Below the pieces are notes generated by a model, which saw nothing but the letters and a program-made list of their open reading frames with translations, was not told the DNA's origin and made no database searches. Positions 8,859-17,599 of a DNA stretch of 64,000 nucleotides are shown piece by piece. Positions within the stretch are counted from its first letter, which is position 1, and each line of letters starts with the position of its first letter. The stretch is from Splendidivirga corallicola (GTDB taxonomy: Bacteria; Bacteroidota; Bacteroidia; Cytophagales; Cyclobacteriaceae): assembly GCA_030442035.1 (NCBI GenBank), contig JAUJEA010000006.1, forward strand, positions 62,001-126,000, written 5' to 3'. The translations under genes and the position numbers were made by a program.

Positions 8859-10136
8859 ATGAGAGAAATGAAGAATATTTTAACGTGGATGGTTATCATA
8901 GGCAGTGTGGCTATGATAGCCTGTGACAGAATTGAGCGGGATGTTGTTCCTACTAACAACAACGATGAAAAGGCTCAACAGCTTTTTACTACTCAAAACT
9001 CACCGGCTATACTGAATGTAGTTGGCAACACTACCATTGTGGGTAACTTGAAGCTTGAAGTGGCACTAGCTCCGTCAAAAGGTAAAGTGAGTTTTATAGA
9101 AGAGGGTATGGCACTATATACCCCAAATACCACTTTCTCAAGTGGAGAGGATTCCGTTTCCTTTAACATTTTTGACAACGGCACACTTTCCGATACCAAA
9201 GGATTTACAATCACACTAAGCCAGGATTCAAGTTCACTCCCTTGTCAGAATGCATCTATCTTTTATCATACTACGACAAATAAAAATGATAGTGTATTTA
9301 TTTTATCCCTAGATCCAAATCGTTATTGTGATGAGTTTGAGGAATTAAATACGATCAGGGCACCACAACACGGATCAGTTTCCCAAACGGGAGATGACCT
9401 GTACTATATGCCCGACCAAGATTACTGTGGCAGCGATTCAGTCATCTATCGTCTTAAATTCAAGGAGAGCATTATCAATGCGCTTATTAGTATTGACGTT
9501 CAGGAGAAGCAAGATTCAACGGATTGCATTACCTCTTTGATTGATGATCATATAATTCTTCAAAAGATCCCGGGAGAATCAATTGTATCTGCCGAAATCT
9601 TCCCGCTCCAAAACGATCATATCTGTGATGGCGCTCATGGAACTTTAGCGATCAAGGATCCTCCGGCTATTGGAACCGCAGTGGTGCATGGAGACAGCAT
9701 CAGTTATGAAGCCACAGCGGTAGCACCATTCAGTGAAAATTTCACCTATTCGATCACCGACAAAGAAGGTACCATGCACAGTGCCACCATTACAGTGACT
9801 TATGATCCTATTCTCGGAACCTGTTCATTGAAAGCCCTCGATGATTCTTTCACATTCAAAACAGACACGATTCCAACAGATTCTCTTAATAACACACAAT
9901 TTAGCCTGGACCTTAATGTCATTCAAAATGATAGCATTTCAGGGGAATGTGACTATCAAATAAATATTCTGGAGGAACCTCAAACCGGTAATGCTCAGGT
10001 TACTGACAGGAACTCCATTCTATTGACCGGTGATAAGAATTTTGTTGGTGAGATCAACCTCAAATATATCCTGGAAGATAAAACTGCTGCTGTCTCGGAT
10101 ACAGCCAATGTAACAGTGAGTATAAATGAGAATTAG
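8859..10136 (+). CDS. Lipoprotein with tandem Ig-like (cadherin-type) repeats
   Basis: Starting at MREMKNIL (the longer in-frame reading lacks a sensible N-terminus), the 425-residue protein has a signal peptide with lipobox Cys at residue 22. The mature chain has about four beta-rich repeats of roughly 100 residues. Each ends with a strand pair such as DSVSFNIFDNG...FTIT, DSVIYRLKF, ENFTYSITDKEG...ATITVTY and INLKYILEDK...ANVTVSI. This matches the Bacteroidota Ig-like/tandem-95 repeat style used in surface adhesins. It is followed by a terminator and then the sigma factor gene on the same strand. A surface structural or adhesive role is inferred; no catalytic motif is visible. Confidence 0.75.
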   Translation: MREMKNILTWMVIIGSVAMIACDRIERDVVPTNNNDEKAQQLFTTQNSPAILNVVGNTTIVGNLKLEVALAPSKGKVSFIEEGMALYTPNTTFSSGEDSVSFNIFDNGTLSDTKGFTITLSQDSSSLPCQNASIFYHTTTNKNDSVFILSLDPNRYCDEFEELNTIRAPQHGSVSQTGDDLYYMPDQDYCGSDSVIYRLKFKESIINALISIDVQEKQDSTDCITSLIDDHIILQKIPGESIVSAEIFPLQNDHICDGAHGTLAIKDPPAIGTAVVHGDSISYEATAVAPFSENFTYSITDKEGTMHSATITVTYDPILGTCSLKALDDSFTFKTDTIPTDSLNNTQFSLDLNVIQNDSISGECDYQINILEEPQTGNAQVTDRNSILLTGDKNFVGEINLKYILEDKTAAVSDTANVTVSINEN

Positions 10137-10158
10137 ATAAAATAAAAACAGTTGCGCA

Positions 10159-10197
10159 GAGGCACTCCAATGGTTAGGTCATTGGAGCGCCTCTTTT
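10159..10197 (+). terminator. Rho-independent terminator after the Ig-like lipoprotein gene
   Basis: The arm GAGGCACTCCAATG pairs with CATTGGAGCGCCTC (one mismatch in 14) around a 7-nt loop and is followed by TTTT. It lies 22 bp past the stop codon and 10 bp before the sigma-factor ATG, so it separates the two units or attenuates read-through. Confidence 0.8.
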
Positions 10198-10207
10198 GCC
10201 ATTCAAA

Positions 10208-10759
10208 ATGGATAGAGCGGTACTGGTAAAAAAATGCATTAAGAAAGACAGAAAAGCACTAAGCTTTTTTTATGATACCTATAAAAGGAAATTAATGGGT
10301 ATATGTCTCCGCTATGCCAGTAACCATTTTGATGCTGATGATATATTTCAGGAAGCTTTTATCAAAATATTTGAAAACCTCAAGCAATTAAATGAACCTA
10401 AAGCACTGGACATCTGGGTGAAGCAAATTGTGGTAAGAACCGCGATCAATTTCTATCATGATGCTCAGAAAACCAGACAGCATTTGGACCATGAGGAAGT
10501 GAATGAGCCCAATGAAGATTATCAAAAGATCATGGATGAAATGGGAGCAAATCAACTTGTTAAATTGATCAATCAACTCCCTGACGGATACAGGATGGTC
10601 TTTAATCTTTACGTGCTGGATGGATACAAACATAGAGAAATAGCAGAGATGCTTGGTATTTCCGAAAACACTTCAAAATCTCAATTAAGGGATGCCAAAA
10701 GTCACCTGAAAAAAATGTTACAAAGAGCAGGGATCAATAAATATGAAGCGTATGTCTGA
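10208..10759 (+). CDS. ECF-type RNA polymerase sigma-70 factor
   Basis: This 183-residue protein has sigma region 2 (about 10-80: YDTYKRKLMGICLRY, then DADDIFQEAFIKIF) and region 4 (about 118-178: LPDGYRMVFNLYVLDGYKH, then EIAEMLGISENTSKSQL helix-turn-helix). The length is normal for the ECF group. I chose the ATG at 10208; a TTG four codons upstream overlaps the preceding terminator. The next gene overlaps its 3' end by 17 bp and encodes a protein with a short cytosolic N-terminus and a membrane helix, which is the usual place for an anti-sigma factor. Targets are unknown. Confidence 0.92.
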   Translation: MDRAVLVKKCIKKDRKALSFFYDTYKRKLMGICLRYASNHFDADDIFQEAFIKIFENLKQLNEPKALDIWVKQIVVRTAINFYHDAQKTRQHLDHEEVNEPNEDYQKIMDEMGANQLVKLINQLPDGYRMVFNLYVLDGYKHREIAEMLGISENTSKSQLRDAKSHLKKMLQRAGINKYEAYV

Positions 10760-12071
10760 CAAAGATTTTGAAAAACTGTTTCGACAAAAGCTCGATGGTT
10801 TTGAAGCAGAACCAACTACAAAAAGTAAAAAAAGGATTTTTACTACGGTCATTGGGAAACAACTGAATGGTTTTCACCCTGGCCGGCAAATTCTCATGGC
10901 GGCATTGCTCCTACTTCTTTTTGGCTCAATGGTTTTCGTATTATATGTCCGACAATCTTCACCCTCAACGAAAACTTATCAATCGAAGAATATAAACGAA
11001 TCTTCGCAAAATCAGCAATCCGATAATATCAAAGATTTCAATTCAAAAGACATAGCTACAGAGGAATCCGGATTATCCCAAAGCGAAGCAAAGGAGCAAA
11101 ATACAGATATGACTTCGACAGATCAAAAATCAACCATTGAATCGCACCCCCTTGAAAGCAAACAAATATCTACTGTCGATCCAAAACGCCCGGAAGTATT
11201 ATTACAAAGATCAGTTGAACAGGACCATTCAGAAAAGAACCATGAAAACAATGATTTCGTTGGATATGGAAAATCTCACAAATATCCTGGCAGCTTAGCG
11301 CCTTTGGATTGGAGTATATTTGATGGCATTAACACTTTGTATGAGCCTGAATTCTCTTACTCCTATGAAATTCATGAAGAAGAATCTCCGGTTGTCCCCC
11401 AACCTATTAAACGTCATAGTCTGTTTCTGGATGTTTCACCAATTTTAACCTACAGTCAGATCAAACCCAATAAATCAGATGATATATTGGTTAGAAACTT
11501 TAACACTCCCTCTGATCTATCTTTTAAAAGGCTGGGATATCGTTTGAGCTTAGGCTATGAGAAGGTGTTAACTTCCAGAATTACCTTAAGGGGAGGTATT
11601 ACCTATTATGGGTTAAAATATGCTTTGAATTATGTTACCCAAGGTTCCAGACCGGATTCAATCAATTTATTATCGGCCTCTGAGAACACGGCACAATATC
11701 AGGTCTTTACACAACAGACCGAAGAGCGGATCAGCAAACGATATGGAAGCATGGGGTTGAGTGCTTCATTGAAATATCATTTAAAAGGAGAAAAGTTCAG
11801 GCACTTTATCGTCTTTGGCATGGATTATCAAAGAATGTTGCGTTATAATGAATTTATTAAGGAGAATGAGAACAATCAATTTTTAACCCCCAATCAGATT
11901 TATATTAATGCGGGCTACAAGATTGAGCGTGATATTGGAAAAAGAATATTGCTTAAATTCCAACCAAATTTGAGCTATTCACTGCTTGCCAATAAAAATA
12001 CAGCTGCCACTTTTGATTTAAAACCGTTTGGAATAGGTGTTGGTTTTGGAATAAGCTATTATTTAAAATAA
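10743..12071 (+). CDS. Anti-sigma-like N-terminus fused to outer-membrane-barrel-type domain
   Basis: The 442-residue product begins with about 45 cytosolic residues, a single membrane helix (near 50-70), then about 120 residues rich in Ser, Gln, Asn and Lys that look disordered. The C-terminal 220 residues have alternating beta strands with aromatic ends (LFLDVSPILTYSQIK, YGLKYALNYV, IGVGFGISYYLK), like the small porin-family barrel domain. Translational overlap with the sigma gene points to a regulator of that sigma factor. The barrel-like tail on an inner-membrane-anchored chain is odd, although this layout is met in Bacteroidota. No FecR or zinc-binding anti-sigma motif is visible. A later in-frame ATG at 10752 is an alternative start. 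Confidence 0.7.
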   Translation: MKRMSDKDFEKLFRQKLDGFEAEPTTKSKKRIFTTVIGKQLNGFHPGRQILMAALLLLLFGSMVFVLYVRQSSPSTKTYQSKNINESSQNQQSDNIKDFNSKDIATEESGLSQSEAKEQNTDMTSTDQKSTIESHPLESKQISTVDPKRPEVLLQRSVEQDHSEKNHENNDFVGYGKSHKYPGSLAPLDWSIFDGINTLYEPEFSYSYEIHEEESPVVPQPIKRHSLFLDVSPILTYSQIKPNKSDDILVRNFNTPSDLSFKRLGYRLSLGYEKVLTSRITLRGGITYYGLKYALNYVTQGSRPDSINLLSASENTAQYQVFTQQTEERISKRYGSMGLSASLKYHLKGEKFRHFIVFGMDYQRMLRYNEFIKENENNQFLTPNQIYINAGYKIERDIGKRILLKFQPNLSYSLLANKNTAATFDLKPFGIGVGFGISYYLK

Positions 12072-12091
12072 TCCTTACGAAAAACTCCCAA

Positions 12092-12892
12092 TTAGAGATC
12101 TATCTCAATCTCACCAATGAGATATGTCTTGGCATTTCCGCTTATTTCGACACGATCTTCATTTAGTTTACATTTAAGATCACCTTGCCGGCTGGATAGC
12201 TGTCTGGCAAACAGTGTTTGTTTCCCCAATTTCGCCGACCAGTAAGGAGTTAATGTTGTATGTGCCGAACCTGTGACGGGGTCTTCATCAATACCTGATT
12301 GCGGACCAAAAAAACGAGACACAAAATCTACTTCTGTTCCTGGAGCAGTGGCTATGACTCCTCTCCCATTAACCTCTCCAAGTATTCGAAAATCAGGTTT
12401 CAATGCTTCAAGGTCTTGTTGTGAAGGTAGCACCACCATATAATCCGTCTTTCCTTTGTAGGTTTCCGAAATATCCATTTGGAAGGCCTGTTTAATACCT
12501 TCAGGCGTTTCTGTTTTTACAAATTCATCAACAGGAAAATCCAATGTTAATAGATCCCCGTCCTTGATCACCTTGAGTGGACCACTTCTGGGTGAATAAA
12601 AGGAAACCTCATTTCCTGAGTGGCCTAAATATTTGAATATAACATGACCTGCAGCGAGGGTGGCATGTCCACACAGATCTACTTCTACCGCCGGTGTAAA
12701 CCAACGAATCTCATATTGGTCTCTCACTTTCACAATGAAGGCTGTCTCTGCCAGGTTATTCTCTGCAGCTATGCTCTGCATAACGTCATCGTCCAACCAA
12801 GTTTCCAACGGACAAATGGCTGCAGGATTTCCTTTGAATAATTCTTTGGTAAAAGCGTCAACCTGGAATATCTTTATTTTCGACATAGACAA
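12092..12892 (-). CDS. PhzF family isomerase/epimerase-like protein
   Basis: The 266-residue protein has the two-domain diaminopimelate-epimerase-like fold of the PhzF family. Family marks are the N-terminal QVDAFTKELFKGNPAAI, the acidic active-site segment AENNLAETAF (Glu near 46), LCGHATLAAGHV (about 73-84) and the second-domain phrase DEDPVTGSAH (near 208-217). Length is typical. The substrate is not predictable; most members outside phenazine clusters are uncharacterised. It stands alone, transcribed opposite to its neighbour. The second Met (residue 3) could also be the start. Confidence 0.92.
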   Translation of the reverse strand: MSMSKIKIFQVDAFTKELFKGNPAAICPLETWLDDDVMQSIAAENNLAETAFIVKVRDQYEIRWFTPAVEVDLCGHATLAAGHVIFKYLGHSGNEVSFYSPRSGPLKVIKDGDLLTLDFPVDEFVKTETPEGIKQAFQMDISETYKGKTDYMVVLPSQQDLEALKPDFRILGEVNGRGVIATAPGTEVDFVSRFFGPQSGIDEDPVTGSAHTTLTPYWSAKLGKQTLFARQLSSRQGDLKCKLNEDRVEISGNAKTYLIGEIEIDL

Positions 12893-13042
12893 GTTCTTTT
12901 ATTGGGTCAAATAAATGGCAAACTCCACGACATTTCAACTTTTCCCACGACTATTTTTTATGATTTTAAACCAATAATGGTTAGTATAAGCAAATTTTAA
13001 GAATTGGTTTCTCCCCCTCGGTACTTTAATTTCCAATTCAAT

Positions 13043-14209
13043 ATGCAATTTATCACTAATCCTATTTACGTACTGGCCATTTTATGTTTGAATATTGTCA
13101 TCTCCGAATGGCTCTCCAAAAAGAAATTCTTCAAACATCTTGGAACTTCTCTATTAGTCATCATTTTAACCGCGGTTCTTGCAAATATTGGAATGATACC
13201 AACAGCCTCCGATAATTCGCCCGTTTATGAGGGTATTTTCATATATGTCGCCCCCATCGCTATTTTCTTTCTATTACTGGGTGTACATATTAAACAGCTG
13301 AAAGCTGCCGGGCTACCGATGATGCTTATGTTTTTGATAGGTTCAGGGGCAACTGCCATTGGTGCCATTATTAGTATTTATTTGATTTCCGGAGAAGCGG
13401 TTTTTGGTAGTATTTTTCATGCTATTGCGGGTATGATGACAGGAACCTATACCGGTGGAAGCATCAATTTCAATACGATTGCCTTGCATTATAATGTTAT
13501 GCGGGAAGGAAATCTATTCGCTGGAATTGTCGCTGCAGACAGCTTTCTAACCACTATTTGGATGATCGCTACTATTGCCATTCCAAAATATTTCCAAAAG
13601 CGATTTCCCAGAAAAAGCTTATCGGGACAAAAAAACCATATAAGTCAGGAATTAACTGATGCGAATGAGGGTCGAGAAAAAGTCGAGCCTAATGATGTGG
13701 CATTGCTGCTTGCAATTGCTCTTTTCAGTCTGTGGATATCTAATACAATAGCCACCTGGTTCCAAAATCTTGGGGTAAATATACCGGCAATTCTTATTGT
13801 AACCACACTTGCGCTTATTATTGCCCAATTGCCGATCATTCAAAAAATTAAGGGAGCCAGATTGCTTGGGATCTATAGTGTGTATCTTTTTTTGGCTACC
13901 ATCGGTGCTTATTGCGAATTAATTGCTTTCCCAAAATTGGGAGATCTGGCCATTACCATACTCATATTCACCACCATTATCGTTGTGGTACATGGATTGA
14001 TTATTTATGGTATAGGTGCATTGCTCAAACAGGACTGGGACCTCATTTCAGTTGCTTCACAAGCCAATATCGGTGGTGCCGGTACGGCCCTGGCTTTGGC
14101 CAAAAGTCTCAATAGAAATGATTTGCTACTTCCCGGAATACTCGTCAGTGCATTGGGAAATGGTATCGGTACTTATTTGGGGTTTTTGGTAGCTTATTAT
14201 TTCAATTAA
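13043..14209 (+). CDS. DUF819 (YjcL-like) integral membrane protein
   Basis: This 388-residue protein has about ten to eleven membrane segments. Family-like signatures are PIAIFFLLLGVHIKQL (about 68-83), a glycine-rich GMMTGTYTGGSINF near 133-147 and a C-terminal ANIGGAGTALALAKS near 345-359, arranged as two inverted-looking halves like anion and ketogluconate transporters. A charged cytosolic loop (about 190-218) separates them. I use the ATG at 13043; a TTG 13 codons upstream gives an unlikely extension. Its substrate is unknown. It lies alone, divergent from the PhzF gene. Confidence 0.85.
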   Translation: MQFITNPIYVLAILCLNIVISEWLSKKKFFKHLGTSLLVIILTAVLANIGMIPTASDNSPVYEGIFIYVAPIAIFFLLLGVHIKQLKAAGLPMMLMFLIGSGATAIGAIISIYLISGEAVFGSIFHAIAGMMTGTYTGGSINFNTIALHYNVMREGNLFAGIVAADSFLTTIWMIATIAIPKYFQKRFPRKSLSGQKNHISQELTDANEGREKVEPNDVALLLAIALFSLWISNTIATWFQNLGVNIPAILIVTTLALIIAQLPIIQKIKGARLLGIYSVYLFLATIGAYCELIAFPKLGDLAITILIFTTIIVVVHGLIIYGIGALLKQDWDLISVASQANIGGAGTALALAKSLNRNDLLLPGILVSALGNGIGTYLGFLVAYYFN

Positions 14210-14267
14210 CAATTAACAGGGATACGTTTTTTTGGTGTGAGAGGTTGTTATTGATTTTAGATCAAAA

Positions 14268-14507
14268 TTAGCATGCGTTGGGAACCGGGATCCCATTGAC
14301 AGCAATGAGGTGATCAAGACGTATTTCCAAACCGTTGTTCAGTACTAAAAACTCCTCTTTATTTTTGGTATAGATGTTTTGGATAATGGCTTCGATTTCT
14401 TTTTGTTTTCCGTCTTCCCAAAAGAGGATCTTTACCATTTCATTCCTAGTAGACCAGGCTTCAAGCCGATCATAATAGTTGCAATCTATGGGTTGGTATT
14501 TTGTCAT
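14268..14507 (-). CDS. Rho-binding antiterminator (Rof/YaeO-like)
   Basis: The 79-residue protein begins YQPIDCNYYDRLE, close to the YQPINCxxYDxLE opening of Escherichia coli Rof. It then follows the family's Sm-like beta-barrel pattern, ending with LEIRLDHLIAVNG where Rof has RLDKI. Rof binds the primary RNA site of transcription terminator Rho and inhibits termination. Identification rests on this N- and C-terminal resemblance; no structure was compared. It lies 52 bp downstream of the SLC13 transporter gene on the same strand and could be co-transcribed with it. Confidence 0.78.
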   Translation of the reverse strand: MTKYQPIDCNYYDRLEAWSTRNEMVKILFWEDGKQKEIEAIIQNIYTKNKEEFLVLNNGLEIRLDHLIAVNGIPVPNAC

Positions 14508-14559
14508 CTTATCAGCTAATTACGAGGTAAAAATACATTAATGCTTTATTCTTTTACAA

Positions 14560-16020
14560 TCATAATATCCATTTAACCAATGTGAATGCTGCTAGAAGTA
14601 AAATGAGTATTGATATAATATTCAATAAAAAACCAGCCCTGACCATTTGATTGATACGAATCAGCCCACTGGAGAAAACAATTGCATTAGGAGGAGTGGA
14701 AATAGGCATCATAAAGGCGTAGGATGCCGCCATGGTAACAGGAATAGCCACCCAAATGGGGTCATAACCAAAGCCCTGCGCAATCCCAATGACCAAAGGT
14801 ATGAATATTGTTGCCAACGCCACATTGCTCATAATTTCCGTCATAAAAAGCATGATACACGAAAGGATCAAAATTAATACGCCCAACCCTATATGTCCCT
14901 GGGCCGCGATGATATCTCCAATCAATTGAACCAGTCCGCTTGTCTCCATACCCTTTGCCAGACAAATACCCCCTCCAAAGAGAATCAAAATTCCCCAGGG
15001 TAGTTTTTTCATACTTTCCCAATCAAGAAGAAACTCGCTTTTTTTGATATCGACTGGTATGATAAACAGCAATACCCCACCAGCCATGGCGATTATGGTA
15101 TCATTTAATATATTCTCACCAATCAGATTATTAATGGGTTGTCTGAGTATCCAGCAAAGAGCCGTTAGAATGAAAACACATGCCACTAGTTTTTCAGCTT
15201 TTGATATATCACCTAAGTCCTTGATCTTGTTATTGATCAGGTTTTCTGATGACTCAAAGTTTCCAAGGCGGCTGGGATACATTAATTTGGTCAATACCAA
15301 ATAACATATGGCAATTAAGCAAGCTCCCACAGGCAATCCAACAATCAACCATCTGCTAAAATCCATTTCAACCTCCAGCATCTCTCTCATATAACCAATG
15401 GAAACAACATTAGGTGGAGTTCCTATAATCGTTATGGCTCCTCCAATATTGGCTGAATATGCAATACCCAACATCAAACACAGGGCGAAATTGCGATAAC
15501 CGGAGGCGTTGTTCTCAGATTCCTTCATCAACAAACTAGTTACGGAAGTAGCAATGGGCAACATCATCACCGTGGTAGCGGTATTACTGATCCACATGCT
15601 CAAAAAAGCAGTTGCCAGCATAAAACCAAGAATGATCCCATTGGGGTGTGTGCCGGTGAGTCTGATCAGGTTTAAAGCAATCCGTTTGTGCAGGTTCCAC
15701 TTCTCCAATGCCAAAGCGATAATAAAACCACCCATGAAAAGAAAAATGATAGGATTTGAATAAGCCGAAGTTGCTGTCCGTATATCAAATACCCCTACCA
15801 ATGGGAACAGGATCATGGGGAGAATAGCAGTTACCGGAAGTGGTAAAGCTTCGGTGACCCACCAGGCCACCATCCATACGGCAATGCCAATTACCTTCCA
15901 GCCAATTTCACCAATAAGCTCAGGAACAGGAAAAAGATTAACGAGAACAAACAAGACAGGCCCTAATACAAGACCGATGATTTTGGTCACCGGAAAGTCA
16001 CTTTTATGCTTTTGGTTCAA
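14560..16020 (-). CDS. SLC13/DASS family sodium-coupled anion transporter
   Basis: The 486-residue protein has roughly eleven to twelve membrane segments and both halves of the divalent anion:sodium symporter fold. The first SNT motif (MWISNTATTVMMLPIA) lies near 148 and the second-half counterpart (MSNVALATIFIPL) near 394. TGTPPN-type turn IGTPPNVVSIGY (near 204) and PISTPPNAIVFSSG (near 445) are also typical. Likely substrates are dicarboxylates, citrate or sulfate; sequence alone does not decide. It acts in the inner membrane and precedes the Rof-like gene. Confidence 0.92.
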   Translation of the reverse strand: MNQKHKSDFPVTKIIGLVLGPVLFVLVNLFPVPELIGEIGWKVIGIAVWMVAWWVTEALPLPVTAILPMILFPLVGVFDIRTATSAYSNPIIFLFMGGFIIALALEKWNLHKRIALNLIRLTGTHPNGIILGFMLATAFLSMWISNTATTVMMLPIATSVTSLLMKESENNASGYRNFALCLMLGIAYSANIGGAITIIGTPPNVVSIGYMREMLEVEMDFSRWLIVGLPVGACLIAICYLVLTKLMYPSRLGNFESSENLINNKIKDLGDISKAEKLVACVFILTALCWILRQPINNLIGENILNDTIIAMAGGVLLFIIPVDIKKSEFLLDWESMKKLPWGILILFGGGICLAKGMETSGLVQLIGDIIAAQGHIGLGVLILILSCIMLFMTEIMSNVALATIFIPLVIGIAQGFGYDPIWVAIPVTMAASYAFMMPISTPPNAIVFSSGLIRINQMVRAGFLLNIISILILLLAAFTLVKWIL

Positions 16021-16219
16021 GAGAATCTGTATTAATTAGTAGAAATTGTTCGATAATACAAAAACTTCACATTTTTAAAAAATGCGGGTAACTGATGATC
16101 CTCTCTTAGTAGATTTATATCAAAATTCATGTGTGTAATGTTTTCCCCAATTAATTCATACCTTTAATTTCTATTTACTTATTTTTGAGTTAAACACCAG
16201 ACGCCTTTAACTAAGAGAT

Positions 16220-17011
16220 ATGATCCAAAGAATATTCTTTTTTGTCTTCGCTGCATTTTTATTAAGTCAGTGTGTACCAGTCAGAAAGCAAACTCTTTTA
16301 CAAAGTAAAACTGAAGAAAATAAACTTGCTGAAAATGCCAACTTCAGCAGAATGATTGAGGAGGTCGATTTTGAATACAGGTTGCAAACAGGAGATATCG
16401 TGACCATTAGAATCTCCAGTCTTACTCCTGACGAATTCAACCCTTTTCTAAGCCTGGACGACAGACAAAGTGAATCAACAGATCCTTTGCTCAGTGGATT
16501 TCTGGTCGATAAAGAAGGGTATATTATACTTCCGCATATTGGAAGAGTTCTTGTCAAAGGACTCACCATTAGAGAGGCGCAACAAAAAATTGAAGATCTG
16601 GTAGGTAAAACAATTGATACTCCTTCCGTATACATGAGGCTGGTCAGCTTTCATTTCTCCATTCTGGGTGAAGTGAACAGACAGGGTAAGTATCCAACTT
16701 ACGAAGACAAAACCAATATTTTGGAAGCAATTGGTGTGGCTGGTGGTCTTACTGAATTTGCTGATGGTGCCAGCATCAAAATTGTAAGGACGGAAAATGG
16801 CATTACAGGAATTACCAAGGTGAACGTACTGGAGGAAGATATTATTGGTTCTTACTATTACTATTTAAAGCCCAATGACATTATCATGGTCCCAGCTTTA
16901 AAGACAAAGAACTTCAGACAGAACCAAGCGAATAATCTGGCTTTGATCTTCTCAGGAATAGCGACCATTGCCTCTGTAATCCTGGTCTTTGATCGAATTA
17001 ATACTAACTAG
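16220..17011 (+). CDS. Wza-like polysaccharide export lipoprotein
   Basis: The 263-residue protein has a lipoprotein signal (Cys near residue 18, LLSQCVP). A poly-export domain follows (about 50-140: YRLQTGDIVTIRISSL, then GFLVDKEGYIILPHIGRVLVKGLTIREAQ), and an SLBB-type beta-grasp region (about 150-230: FSILGEVNRQGKYPTYEDKTNILEAIGVAGG). It ends with a C-terminal hydrophobic helix (about 240-258). It should form the outer-membrane export channel for capsule or exopolysaccharide. No tyrosine kinase/co-polymerase (Wzc), flippase or glycosyltransferase gene is nearby, so the gene is an orphan. It is convergent with the next gene, with 2 bp between stops. Confidence 0.9.
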   Translation: MIQRIFFFVFAAFLLSQCVPVRKQTLLQSKTEENKLAENANFSRMIEEVDFEYRLQTGDIVTIRISSLTPDEFNPFLSLDDRQSESTDPLLSGFLVDKEGYIILPHIGRVLVKGLTIREAQQKIEDLVGKTIDTPSVYMRLVSFHFSILGEVNRQGKYPTYEDKTNILEAIGVAGGLTEFADGASIKIVRTENGITGITKVNVLEEDIIGSYYYYLKPNDIIMVPALKTKNFRQNQANNLALIFSGIATIASVILVFDRINTN

Positions 17012-17013
17012 CA

Positions 17014-17523
17014 TCAGATTACTTTAGCGATTTCTTTATTGGTTAGAATTTTGATCAAAAGATCAGATTCCATTTCGGCACTGTAGTTTTTTAGCGTTTC
17101 ACTAAGGGCTTTCTTTTTGTCTTCAAAACGTTCATCACTTTGGGCAATCTTTCTAATCTCTTTATATTGGGTAACCGTCAATAACTCTTCCAGGACATGG
17201 ATAATCACATTGGCAATGTCACGTTCTTTTATCACTTCATCCGGTATACCAAAATTCTCCAATTCACTGATGCATACCAATAAAATTTCTTTTCCTCTTC
17301 TCTTACAAGATTCCATTTGAGTAACCGACCCGCTAGCATCGCGTAGTGACCACGAACTATAGTCGTACTTAATACTTTCGATATGCTTTGCTTTTAAATT
17401 GTCTTCTCCAAAAAACTTCTCAAGCAACACGATGGTAGAACTTTTCCATGCTTCCAGGTCAAAATCATCAGCGTCAAGCTTTTTGATCTGGTCTTTTAGT
17501 AGTGCTATTTGCTTATCGATCAT
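17014..17523 (-). CDS. Conserved-looking helical protein, unknown function
   Basis: I do not recognise this 169-residue protein. It has no signal peptide or membrane segment and is predicted cytosolic. It is rich in Lys, Glu and Leu with a mostly helical pattern. Residues 1-45 (KDQIKKLDADDFDLEAWK, then LLEKFFGEDN) resemble the N-terminal helical part seen in some Bacteroidota proteins of unknown role; the middle has a Trp/Tyr/Ser-rich DYSSWSLRDASG. Composition matches neighbours. The stop codon nearly touches that of the export lipoprotein gene. Confidence 0.7.
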   Translation of the reverse strand: MIDKQIALLKDQIKKLDADDFDLEAWKSSTIVLLEKFFGEDNLKAKHIESIKYDYSSWSLRDASGSVTQMESCKRRGKEILLVCISELENFGIPDEVIKERDIANVIIHVLEELLTVTQYKEIRKIAQSDERFEDKKKALSETLKNYSAEMESDLLIKILTNKEIAKVI

Positions 17524-17599
17524 ATGAACAGGGTTTTATGGAGAAACAAATCTTCATCATACTAATATACCTAATTGGCTGGTAAATGGTAAGTGCGTT

